From contig NZ_GG700734.1 in NCBI RefSeq assembly GCF_000160835.1, positions 78,038 to 130,401 of the forward strand: a DNA stretch of 52,364 bases, written 5' to 3'. The translations under genes and the position numbers were made by a program. Positions 17,135 through 26,275 of this stretch are shown piece by piece. The notes under the pieces are model-generated. The model was not told the origin of the DNA, made no database searches, and saw only the letters and a program-made list of their open reading frames with translations. This DNA is from Limosilactobacillus antri DSM 16041. GTDB taxonomy: Bacteria; Bacillota; Bacilli; Lactobacillales; Lactobacillaceae. Every line of letters starts with the position of its first letter. Position 1 is the first letter of the stretch.

Positions 17135-17983
17135 ATGAAAAAATCAAAAATGATGTCCGTATTCTTAACAGTAATTGTGCTGGGGCTGGTTTTAACTGCT
17201 TGCGGTAAAGAAACAAGCAAACCGAAAGACAATGGTCAGCCGCTAACCGGTGCTTATAAAACCAACTACACGACTAAGGACGGCACTAAGCAGCCCAGTT
17301 ATTGGTATTTCAAGAAGGACGGTACTTTCCTGTATTGCACGCCGCAGGTTAATTCAACTAACTCCAAGAGTGACACCGAATACTGGTATGGTGATGCTAA
17401 GCGCGGAACCTGGGAATTGCGGGGAAACGATGAGTACGAGCTCAAAATGCACGACCTTTATGATGATGACTACTATCACCTTGATGCTGAGCTGGATGGC
17501 AGTGGTGATCTTTCCGTTTCAGATAGTGCAAAAAAGCCGAAGTATGAATATGGCACTGACGTTGGCTGCTATAAGCGGAAAAAGATGACTTATTCCCAGT
17601 TCATGGACTTGTTTAACCAGGCCAAGGCATCAGACCAGGAAAAGGTTCAGAATAATGGTTACGCAAAGCCGGACAATGACGATAGTACTACCGGCAGTGA
17701 AAGTAGCAGTTCCGCTACCTCCAGTAGCACTAGTAGTGCGGATCCAGACGAAATCGGCCGGGCGGTCTACAAGCTAGTTTTCCCAAGTGAAGAAGCCGAT
17801 TCGGTTGAGCAAGACGGTGATTCCTACTACGTCAGCAATGAATACCATTCCGCTGACAGCACAATCCGCTTCCAAATCAATGGTGATAAGGTTACCTATT
17901 GGACACAAGCGGCGGGCGACACGACTGCAGATGGTCACAATGAAGAGCACAACGTCAGCATTAGCAGCCTGTTAGGCAATTAA
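17135..17983 (+). CDS. Lipoprotein of unknown function
   Basis: A 282-residue protein with a clear lipobox (VLTAC, Cys near residue 23). Residues ~35-150 form an aromatic, charged domain (YWYFKKDGTFLYC, EYWYGDAKRGTWEL) resembling small beta-rich lipocalin-like folds in general style; I cannot name a family. A Ser/Thr-rich linker near residues 185-205 leads to a second small domain (IGRAVYKLVFPSEE to the end). AGGAGA lies 9 bases before the ATG, immediately after the 15-bp stem-loop. It is followed closely by two small membrane genes, forming a probable three-gene group set between large repeat-protein genes. Confidence 0.85.
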   Translation: MKKSKMMSVFLTVIVLGLVLTACGKETSKPKDNGQPLTGAYKTNYTTKDGTKQPSYWYFKKDGTFLYCTPQVNSTNSKSDTEYWYGDAKRGTWELRGNDEYELKMHDLYDDDYYHLDAELDGSGDLSVSDSAKKPKYEYGTDVGCYKRKKMTYSQFMDLFNQAKASDQEKVQNNGYAKPDNDDSTTGSESSSSATSSSTSSADPDEIGRAVYKLVFPSEEADSVEQDGDSYYVSNEYHSADSTIRFQINGDKVTYWTQAAGDTTADGHNEEHNVSISSLLGN

Positions 17984-18036
17984 GATACCGACAACATTAA
18001 AAGTAATAACCCGTAGAACATTTGGAGAGATGGAAT

Positions 18037-18909
18037 TTGACACAACAATATAAAGTCAGCTATTTACTAAGCCTAAATTATGATGACCTTTTGACCCTGC
18101 TAAATAACTATCGGAACCAGTACTACCAGCTGCAGAAACTGAATCAGGAACTGCCATCAACTAAGTACCAGGATGAACTTGCTTTGTATAAGCAAGCATT
18201 ATATCTGCAAAGTAAGTACGCAACTGCTCACGACAAGGAGCACTACAACAGTTTAAAATCACAAATTGCAGCTTTACAGCAAGAAAGGGAAAAGCTGACG
18301 ACCCCAATCAATAAGAAACCATTTATTATCGGTACGATTATTGGGACTATTCTTACGTTTGGCGGTATTTTAATCATCTTATTAATTGCTTTTCTCATTT
18401 GGAAAATTATGCAGAATTCAAAAGCGGAGAAAATAAAGGCGATTGACACCAAGCTTGCTAAGCTTAATGAGGAGTTAATCTCAAGTGCCCAGGAACTTGA
18501 TGCAGAGATTGATTCTGCCTATGAGAATTCTTGCTTCGATCTCATTAATGAATTAAGCGGTTTAGATAGTAGTGAAGATAGTAGCGTAGCAACTGCTAGC
18601 AATAGTTCGACCGGTTCCGCAGATTCATCACCATATGTGGAATGGAAGGAAGAGTTTAACAAGACAATTGCAAAAAACGATCCCAAATACCTCCGCCTAA
18701 AAAAGCTTGCTGACCAGGAAATAGCAGAGAATCAAGTATTACAGACAAAACAGCAGGAATGTGAAGAACAGTTTATTCAACTTCCGGGTGAATTTGCTAA
18801 TAATATTGCGTTTGTCGATTTCGCAATTAACGAGTTAAACGCGTCGCAAGCGATGTCCTGGCGAGAACTGGTGAGGGATTATAAATCACCGTTAAAGGCT
18901 GATATGTGA
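18037..18909 (+). CDS. Membrane protein with coiled coils on both sides of one transmembrane segment
   Basis: A 290-residue protein of unknown function. Residues ~15-85 are helical and coiled-coil-like (Gln, Leu and Lys rich). A long hydrophobic stretch at ~92-120 (FIIGTIIGTILTFGGILIIL) spans the membrane. The remainder is charged and helical, with a Ser-rich break near residue 190. The start is taken as TTG at 18037 because GGAGAG sits 7 bases before it; the TTG at 18022 lies upstream of that site. It overlaps the beginning of the next small reading frame (ATGTGA) and lies 53 bases after the lipoprotein gene. Cotranscription with both is likely. Confidence 0.75.
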   Translation: MTQQYKVSYLLSLNYDDLLTLLNNYRNQYYQLQKLNQELPSTKYQDELALYKQALYLQSKYATAHDKEHYNSLKSQIAALQQEREKLTTPINKKPFIIGTIIGTILTFGGILIILLIAFLIWKIMQNSKAEKIKAIDTKLAKLNEELISSAQELDAEIDSAYENSCFDLINELSGLDSSEDSSVATASNSSTGSADSSPYVEWKEEFNKTIAKNDPKYLRLKKLADQEIAENQVLQTKQQECEEQFIQLPGEFANNIAFVDFAINELNASQAMSWRELVRDYKSPLKADM

Positions 18910-18932
18910 GAATTTTAGAGGAGGGCACAATA

Positions 18933-19238
18933 ATGCGACTCATTTTAACTATTGTAATTATCTTTTTACTGTTCAAAGCTTTCTACAAACCATCAAGTAA
19001 TAGTAACAATTCAAAGTTCAATTATCGGATTGCGTTAAGCGACCCCTTAACCGGAGCCAGTAAATATTTATCAAAAATTGACGGGATTAATAACACGTTT
19101 AAGTATACCGAAAATGAGGAGGAGACCCTTATCTTTAAGGACCTCCAGTATACTAAACAGATTTTAGCCTCCCTCCCGGCAAACCTTTACCCACGGATTG
19201 AAGTAAGGAAGCACCTTTTTTGGTCTCAGCTAAAGTAG
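18933..19238 (+). CDS. Small membrane-anchored protein, unknown function
   Basis: A 101-residue protein with one N-terminal hydrophobic segment (LILTIVIIFLLFKAFY) and a soluble tail of ~75 residues. ATG 18933 is preferred because GAGGAGGG (18917-18924) precedes it. A GTG at 18906 that overlaps the previous stop is the alternative start. I recognise no family. It is the third member of the lipoprotein/membrane trio. Confidence 0.7.
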   Translation: MRLILTIVIIFLLFKAFYKPSSNSNNSKFNYRIALSDPLTGASKYLSKIDGINNTFKYTENEEETLIFKDLQYTKQILASLPANLYPRIEVRKHLFWSQLK

Positions 19239-19360
19239 TCCCGGGCGCGGCAAGCAATTTTTTCATTCAATGCAGAAATTGTTAGTTAAATGTAAAATTC
19301 AAAAAAGCAAGAGAGTATAATAAACCTTGTTAATTTAATCAAGAAGTTGGGGGAGACACA

Positions 19361-22300
19361 ATGGAAGAGAAAAAACACTTTAAGCTGTTCAAAGCCGGCA
19401 AAAAGTGGTGCACGATGGCGATCGCCACTCTGGCGGTGGCAGCCGGCACGGCCGTAATGGCGGGCACCGCTTCGGCTGATGAGGCGGTCCCGGCAACCGC
19501 AAGTCAGCCGGTACAAACAGCGCAGGTGGCTAACGGCCAAAGTGCGACCGGTACAGCTGACCAAGCAGCTAGTCCGGCCAACCCGGTAACGGGGAACGAC
19601 AAGCAGACTAGCCAACAGCCGCAACGGCAGGTTGACTACCGGACCCCAGTCAACGCCGGGAATGTTGACGGCGCCAGCGCGGACAAGGATGGCGATGTTG
19701 TCTTTAATGGTTGGCACGCAACTAACCAGTATCAGGAGGGGATGCACCACTTTGTCATCGTCCTTGACGGCGGCAACAACCACGAGTTATACCGGCATGA
19801 GGTGACGACCGTTGAACGGCCCGACATTGACAAGGCTTATCCCAAGGCACCAATTGCTGGCCAGGGCGGTTTTACCATTGCGGTACCAGCTGACCGGCTG
19901 AATGGTGCTAACTCCCTGCAGCTGGTTTCGCGCTACACAAGCGACGCGGCCGGGAATCCGGCTGGCGGCAGCGATTACTGGTTCCCAGTTGTAACCACTA
20001 AGGCCGGCTGGCTGGATCAGTTTAAAGTTGACGGCAACCAAATCACTGTTTCTGGCTGGCACGTCGATGACCAGGCCGCTAGCAAGACTGAGCATACGGT
20101 AATTCTCTGGGACAAGACGAAGGGCCGGGAAGTCGCTCGGACGACGGTAGATAATGTTGCCAGTGCTGATTTGCCTAAAGTTGGCTATGCTACGGTCGCT
20201 AATGGTGCCCAAGCCCGCTTCACGGCTAGTTTTACCATTACGCCAGCTATGATGGGTGACGAATTTACCATCGTTAGCCGGTATAACAAGCCGGGCCAGC
20301 AGGATAATAACACTTCTGACCTGTGGCTGGGCAGCTTAAAGATTAACAAGACCGGAAATGCTGGCTATCTGGATAATTTCTCCGTCGATAAGGCTAACAA
20401 GAAGATTAATGTTTCCGGCTGGCACGCGGATGATATGTCAGCGGCAGAACCAACCCATACGTTAATCCTGTAACTAATAAGGAAGTAACGCGAAAAGACG
20501 TGGTGACGGTCGCCAGCCCTGACATTGCTCATGCTTACCGGAATGTTTATAACGCGGGGAAGAGCCGCTTTAACGTTCAATTTGATTTAACCCCGGCTAT
20601 TCTTAACCACCAGCTGGAAATCATCAGCCGGTACAGTCAGGCGGGCAAGGGCAATGATAGTGGCCATTATTCAGACTACTGGTTTAACAACAATCGGTTA
20701 AGTCTAACTACTAATAAGCAGGGACACCTCGACCAGTTTTACCTGGATAAGGCGAATAAGAAGGTGGTAATTAGTGGTTGGCACGCCGATGACGCCAGTG
20801 CGTTGATGCCGACCCACTTTATTACCCTGTACGATAAGACAACGGGCAAAGAGTTGGCCCACCAGATTGTCAAAAACATTGCTAGTCCAGACATTGCCAC
20901 ATACCAGGCCGGGATTGCGAACGCCGGCCAGTCACGTTTTAGTACGAGTTTTGAGATTACACCTGAAATGGTTGGCCACCAGTTGATGGTCATTAGCCGG
21001 TACAGTGATTCTACTAGTGAAGATGATTATGGCCACCATTCTGATTACCAGTTTAACAACGAACTGCTAAACTTTAGTGTCAACCAGGCTGCCCATTTGG
21101 ACAAGTTTACGATTGACCAGGCGGCCGGCAAGGTGAATATTTCTGGCTGGCACGCCGACGATGCGTCTATCTATATGCCCGGTCACTTCATTATTCTGTT
21201 TGATAAAACCGCTAACCGCGAAATCGCCCACCAGCAAGTAGCGCCAGTGGCCAGTCCTGATATTGCCCATACCGCTTACGGAAGCATTGCCAATGCGGCG
21301 CAGTGCCGGTTCAACATTTCGTTCGACATCGTTCCCGAAATGGTCGGCCACGACTTATTGGTGATTAGCCGGTACAGTAATTCCAATACCAATCGTTATG
21401 GTTCGGCGACGTCCGATTACTGGTTTAGCAACCAAACGGTTAACTTCCCGGTTAAGCAGCAGGCCTACTTGGAGAACTTTCGGATTGACAAGGCGGCCAA
21501 TAAGGTTTACGTCAGTGGGTGGCACGCTGATGATGCGTCGGTATATATGCCGGGTCATTACGTCATCCTGTTCGACAAGACCGCTGGGCGTGAAATAGCT
21601 CATAAGCTAGTATCGGTGACGGCTAGTCCGGATATTATGAAGGCTACCCACATTACAAATTCTGAGAAGGCCCGCTTTAATACGAGTTTTGACATTACAC
21701 CAGAGATGGTTGGACATGAACTGGAAGTTATTAGTCGTTACAGCAACTCCGATACTGAGAATTACGGTACTGCGACGTCAGATTACTGGTTCAGCAACCA
21801 GACGGTTAACTTTGCGGTTAACCAAAAGGCCTACCTCGAGCAGTTCAGTCTTGATGCAGCTAACCGGAAGATTAACGTGAGCGGTTGGCACGCCGATGAC
21901 GCCACGGTTTATTATAAGCCGGATGGTCACTACGTCATTCTCTTTGATAAGACCGCTAACCATGAAGTTGCTCACCAGCTGGTTCCAGTAACCGCCAGTC
22001 CGGACATTGCTAAATTTACTAATATTGCGAACGCCGATCGGACGCGGTTCAGCACGAGTTTTGATATTACCCCGGCAATGCTGAACCATACTTTGGTTGT
22101 CATTAGCCGTTACAGCAATTCGGACACTAAGGACTACGGTACCGCGACGTCTGATTACTGGTTTAATAACCAAATTAATCTGAACCAGCAAAATGGTTGG
22201 CTTGATAGCCTTAGCCAAGACGGCACGACCATTTCGGCGGCTGGTTGGCACGTGGCCAACTCGGTAGTTGGGCAACCCCATCATGTAATCCTCTTATGGG

Positions 22301-23280
22301 ACTACTCTAGGAACCGCGAAGTTGCACGGCATGAAGTAAAAAACGTTGCCAGTCCTGACCTGGCATCTAGTCAGGGGAACTATTTAAACGCTCCTCAGGC
22401 CCGCTTCAGCACCAGCTTTACGGTGGACCCAAGCATGGTTCACGACTGCTTCGGGATTATCAGCCGTTACAGCAACCAAGCTGATGGTGAAGGCTCGACC
22501 AGTCAATTATGGCTGACTAATCGCTACCTGAACGCTTACCAGAACCCGTCCTGGATGTACCAGGTTAACTACCAGCAGATCCAGGCTAACCCGTCCGAAG
22601 TGGGTCACAACATCGGCCCTGGCTACGAGGGGGTTAAGACCTGGTTCATTAAGAGTCGGCTGGGGACCGCTAACATTCATAACCAGTACACCATGGGCGA
22701 CGCTTACGCGATTATGAACATTCAGCGCAGTCACGGCTTGCCCGCAACCGGTTGGGTTGACCTGCCAACCTGGCGGGCACTAGGCTACTCTGACGACCTC
22801 TGGTACGGGATTGACAGTTACGTTCAACCGCTCCAGGTGACGAACCCAGCGGCTGGTCGACAGGCCCACATCGAAGCGATGATTAACGCTGCTTACCAAT
22901 ACATGGGCAAGCCATGGTGGGCCGGCTGTTCCTCTGCACCCGCTTGGGGTGTCGACTGCTCCGGTTTAGTGATGCAGGCACTATACGCGGCCGGGATTAA
23001 CCCGACCTCGGCTAGTTCCACCCACCACGGCTATCCGGGCAACGAATGGAACTCACGGGACCTCTTTACGGATCCGCACTTCGCCAACGTCGGCTGGAAC
23101 GACCGTCAACGGGGCGACCTGGTCTTCTACTATGAACCGGGGACGCGGACGATTTGGCACGTTGCCATCCTCCTGGATCCAAACACGGTAATTGAAAGCT
23201 GGCCGCCGTCAGTGATGGTTCAGCCGATTACAAATGGTCAGCGGAACGTGATTGCCGGAATTCGTCGGGTCTTTGCTTAG
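19361..23280 (+). pseudogene. NlpC/P60 endopeptidase with eight GWHA repeats, frameshifted
   Basis: Would encode about 1300 residues. Parts: KxYKxGKxW-like signal (KLFKAGKKWCTMAI), Ala/Gln-rich linker, eight GWHA repeats (most read GWHADDAS), a peptidoglycan-binding-like segment (AYAIMNIQRSHGLPATGWVD), and an NlpC/P60 domain with catalytic VDCSGLVMQAL and WHVAILLD. The frame closes at TAA 20471-20473 inside repeat 3. It resumes in another frame at 20473 (TNKEV) and stays open to 23280. Comparison with sister repeats (LYDKTTGKE) fits loss of 7 bases between 20472 and 20473; the frame change agrees. The second part lacks a signal peptide, and the first part lacks the enzyme, so the protein is probably inactive. 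The open downstream frame suggests a recent event. Confidence 0.88.
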
Positions 23281-23313
23281 CTCATTAGGGATTTAAGATT
23301 ACTAATTGGGAGT

Positions 23314-23346
23314 GAGGCTGGGAGAAAACTGTTTTCTCCCAGCCTC
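23314..23346 (+). terminator. Strong bidirectional stem-loop after NlpC/P60 gene
   Basis: GAGGCTGGGAGAAAAC and its exact complement GTTTTCTCCCAGCCTC form a 16-pair stem with almost no loop. A diverged version occurs at 26093-26127, each next to a copy of the dispersed repeat, so the hairpin seems to be part of that element. Confidence 0.75.
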
Positions 23347-23349
23347 TTG

Positions 23350-23476
23350 CTAGTTCTTAACTATTACAAAGATAACGTGGAAAATAACCACAAGGCTAGT
23401 GTCTAACGCCGCGCAGCAAGGCTATTTGCCTACGAACGCTAGCCATACGCCTTGTCGAGGAGGTTATTTTCCACTC
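23350..23476 (-). repeat. MITE-like dispersed repeat, copy 1 (inverted orientation)
   Basis: A non-coding element of about 127 bases. Its inner ends carry exact 13-base inverted repeats, GTGGAAAATAACC (23377-23389) and GGTTATTTTCCAC (23462-23474). Its reverse complement matches copies at 25928-26091 and 40761-40894, including the shared tail TTATCTTTGTAATAGTTAAG. It fills most of the 327-base gap between the NlpC/P60 and GH73 genes. No transposase is encoded. Confidence 0.8.
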
Positions 23477-23607
23477 CCATTTTATTTCACCCTTTTGCCC
23501 TTTTATAAACTTCCTGTAACTTCGCTGTAATTTTGCAATGGTACCATAGTCAATGGTGTTTAAGTTAGATTATTAGTTTTTAAGATTTGAGGGAAAAGTT
23601 TTAAGCA

Positions 23608-25917
23608 ATGAAAAACAAGAAACAATCACGAGTTAAAATCGTTTTACCTGTTTTATTTACCTTTGGTGCGTCCCTGATGTTCTTCCAGGCCGATGCCCAA
23701 GCCGATAGCAGTCAGTCTGCCGATGCAAACACACAGGTAGTGGCTACTACTGACGCAAATACACAAAACAATAATTCTCAGGACTTAAATGTAAGTACGA
23801 GTCAAAATAGCGCTCAAGCCCAGGTCTACACCCAAAGTGCCGTGGCTGCCAACCAGAATACGAATGACAGCAACGCTAATAATGACGGTGCCGTTAGTCT
23901 GAGTGATAGTGCCGTACAAGCGGCCGCTAATAAGCCGGTTGTGGAAACCAACCCAGGCTACTCCACCAGTCAATACAACGTTACGGCGCAGCCAGTGAAC
24001 GCTGCCAATGGCGGCAATGGTGCGGCGAGCCTCAACACGGCCGGCCTGACCGCCGCCCAGAAGGCCTTCTTGGATTCGATTCATGATGGTGCCATCTCCA
24101 CTTGGAAGCAGTATGGGGTTTTGCCTTCCTTGACGGCTGCTCAGGCAATCATCGAGAGTGGTTGGGGCCAGTCCAGCTTGGCTTCCCAATACCACAACCT
24201 GTTTGGGATCAAGGGTTCCTACAACGGGCATAGTGTGACCCTGCCGACGCGGGAAGTTTACGGTGGGACCAGCGTGATGATTAACGACGCTTTCCGGGCC
24301 TACGAAAATAACTCCCAGTCCGTCCAGGATCACGGTTACTTCCTGGTTGCCAACAGCCGTTACCACAACCTGCTGTGGAAGACCAACTACCGGGACGTGA
24401 CCTACCTGATCCGGGCCGATGGTTACGCGACCGACCCGAGCTACACGACTACCCTGAACTCCGTAATTGAACGTTACGGTTTGACGGCTTGGGACCGGGA
24501 AGCCTTTGATACCAACACCGGTCACGTTGACGATTTGTCAGTACGCGGTGACCAGCTCCATGTTGCTGGCTGGCACGTTGCTAGCGGTACGAACGGCAAT
24601 ATGCACCACTTCATTATTTTGCTTGATGGCAACACCAACCAGGAATTATATCGTCAGGATATCTCCAAGACTTACCGTCAGGACATTCAGAATCTGTATT
24701 CTAATACCGGTGCGGCTGGCTGGAGTGGTTTTGATATAAGTATCCCATACACCAGTGCTTTTGCTGGGCGCAACATTACGGTTGTTTCCCGTTACACTAA
24801 TGATGCTTCAGGTGAACAAAACGGCGGTCGGGATATGTTCTTTACCCCGGTTTCGCTGGATGCCAATGTGGCTGCCCTTGATAAGATGTCTTTAGACCCA
24901 ACGACCGGTAACATTAACATCAACGGCTGGCACGCTGCCGATAACAGCTTAGGGAAGAAGTACCACTACATCATTATTTTTGATGGTTCTAAGCAGACCG
25001 AGCTGGGGCGCTACCTAGTAACTAACGTGGCGCGTCCTGACGTTGCCAGTTCTTTTTCTGGCCTGTACAATGCTGCTAACTCAGGCTTTAGTTTGAAGCT
25101 GAAGTTTAATCCGGCACTAGCGGGCGACCAAATTCAGGTCATTTCCCGGTACACGGATGATCCCGCCGGGAATGGCAACACGGTTGATTACTGGTTCGCC
25201 CCGAAGACGTTTAATACCAACGCGGCCTACTTGGAAAACTTTAAGATTAATGGCGACCAGCTTCATATTTCCGGCTGGCACGCCGCTGACCAGAGTGTCG
25301 GCAAGAAGTACCATTATATTATTGTGTTTGACAAGACCACGGGGAAGGAAATCAGCCGCTACCGGGTCGCAAATAAGGACCGAGAAGACATTGCAAAGGC
25401 ACAAGTCAATGTCTACAACGCTGGTCAGTCCGGTTTCGACATTAACGTTCCACTGACAGCCGGAATGATTGGTGACCAAATCCAGGTTATTTCCCGGTAC
25501 ACGGATGACCCGGCCGGGAATGGCAACACGGTTGACTACTGGTTTGCACCACAGACCTTCAACCAAAACCTGGCTAACCTGGACCAAGTGACGGTTGAAA
25601 ACAACCAGCTTGATCTTGCCGGCTGGCACGCAACGGATCAAGGCATCAATAAGCCATACCACTTCATCATTTTATATGATTGGACTACTGGTAAAGAAGT
25701 TCAACGGCAACTGGTGGAAAACTTTGCCCGTCCAGATGTCGCTAATGCCTTCGCCGTTTACAACGCTGAAAAGTCCGGCTTTAAGGTCAGCTTACCAGTG
25801 GATTCAGCGCTTAGCGGTCATCGTTTGCAAGTGATTTCGCGTTACAGCGACTCTGCTAACGGTGAGGGCAACCACATCGATTACTGGTTTGAACCAATTA
25901 ACGTTACAATTAAATAA
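23608..25917 (+). CDS. Secreted GH73 glucosaminidase with four GWHA repeats
   Basis: A 769-residue predicted endo-beta-N-acetylglucosaminidase that cuts peptidoglycan glycan strands. Parts: signal peptide (KIVLPVLFTFGASLMFF), low-complexity Asn/Ala/Ser linker to ~140, a GH73 domain at ~144-300 with the catalytic Glu in AIIESGWGQSSLA and the family segments HNLFGIKGSYNG and YATDPSYTTTLN, then four GWHA repeats to the end (INVTIK). The only nearby ribosome-like site, GAGGG, is rather far from the ATG. No LPxTG. The gene lies between inverted copies of the MITE-like repeat. Its last 58 bases are nearly identical to the end of the neighbouring GH73 gene. Confidence 0.92.
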   Translation: MKNKKQSRVKIVLPVLFTFGASLMFFQADAQADSSQSADANTQVVATTDANTQNNNSQDLNVSTSQNSAQAQVYTQSAVAANQNTNDSNANNDGAVSLSDSAVQAAANKPVVETNPGYSTSQYNVTAQPVNAANGGNGAASLNTAGLTAAQKAFLDSIHDGAISTWKQYGVLPSLTAAQAIIESGWGQSSLASQYHNLFGIKGSYNGHSVTLPTREVYGGTSVMINDAFRAYENNSQSVQDHGYFLVANSRYHNLLWKTNYRDVTYLIRADGYATDPSYTTTLNSVIERYGLTAWDREAFDTNTGHVDDLSVRGDQLHVAGWHVASGTNGNMHHFIILLDGNTNQELYRQDISKTYRQDIQNLYSNTGAAGWSGFDISIPYTSAFAGRNITVVSRYTNDASGEQNGGRDMFFTPVSLDANVAALDKMSLDPTTGNININGWHAADNSLGKKYHYIIIFDGSKQTELGRYLVTNVARPDVASSFSGLYNAANSGFSLKLKFNPALAGDQIQVISRYTDDPAGNGNTVDYWFAPKTFNTNAAYLENFKINGDQLHISGWHAADQSVGKKYHYIIVFDKTTGKEISRYRVANKDREDIAKAQVNVYNAGQSGFDINVPLTAGMIGDQIQVISRYTDDPAGNGNTVDYWFAPQTFNQNLANLDQVTVENNQLDLAGWHATDQGINKPYHFIILYDWTTGKEVQRQLVENFARPDVANAFAVYNAEKSGFKVSLPVDSALSGHRLQVISRYSDSANGEGNHIDYWFEPINVTIK

Positions 25918-25927
25918 CCAAATATGG

Positions 25928-26091
25928 AAGTGGAAAACAACCTCCTCGACAAGGCGTATGGATAACCTAGAACGATAGTTGGCACGGTACGGGCCGGCTA
26001 GCGTTCGTAGTTATACACTAGCCTTGTGGTTGCGACACGAAGTTAGCCTGTAGGTTTTCCACGTTATCTTTGTAATAGTTAAGAACTAGCA
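25928..26091 (+). repeat. MITE-like dispersed repeat, copy 2
   Basis: About 164 bases starting GTGGAAAACAACCTCCTCGA and ending TAATAGTTAAGAACTAGCA. It is the longest of the three copies and lies in opposite orientation to copy 1, so the GH73 gene at 23608 sits between the two. The hairpin GGCTGG..CCAGCC follows directly, as it does in copy 1. Confidence 0.8.
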
Positions 26092-26092
26092 G

Positions 26093-26127
26093 GAGGCTGG
26101 TGAGAAAAATAGTTTTCTCCCAGCCCC
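26093..26127 (+). terminator. Stem-loop after first GH73 gene
   Basis: AGGCTGGTGAGAAAA pairs with AGTTTTCTCCCAGCCCC with one bulged base, followed by TTTCC. It is a diverged version of the hairpin at 23314-23346. Confidence 0.6.
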
Positions 26128-26204
26128 TTTCCTATTTTAAATGCGATAATGAGGCAGATAAAATCATAAATGCTTTGTCCTCCTTAATTTAGTTTAAGAA
26201 CTGA

Positions 26205-26232
26205 TTGAAAGCCTACGGAATTGTGTTATTCT
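26205..26232 (+). promoter_or_regulatory. Candidate promoter for second GH73 gene
   Basis: TTGAAA (26205-26210), 16-base spacer, TATTCT (26227-26232), about 44 bases upstream of the ATG. With repeat copy 2 and its hairpin, this accounts for most of the 358-base gap. Confidence 0.45.
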
Positions 26233-26275
26233 GTGCTTGTAGTAGTTGGTGTTTTCTTTACTGGGAGGGTGAAAA

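Noticed and set aside
20440..20500. Programmed ribosomal frameshift joining the two halves of the NlpC/P60 gene
   Set aside because: There is no slippery heptamer or following stem near the stop. Comparison with sister repeats shows missing residues, which fits a deletion better.
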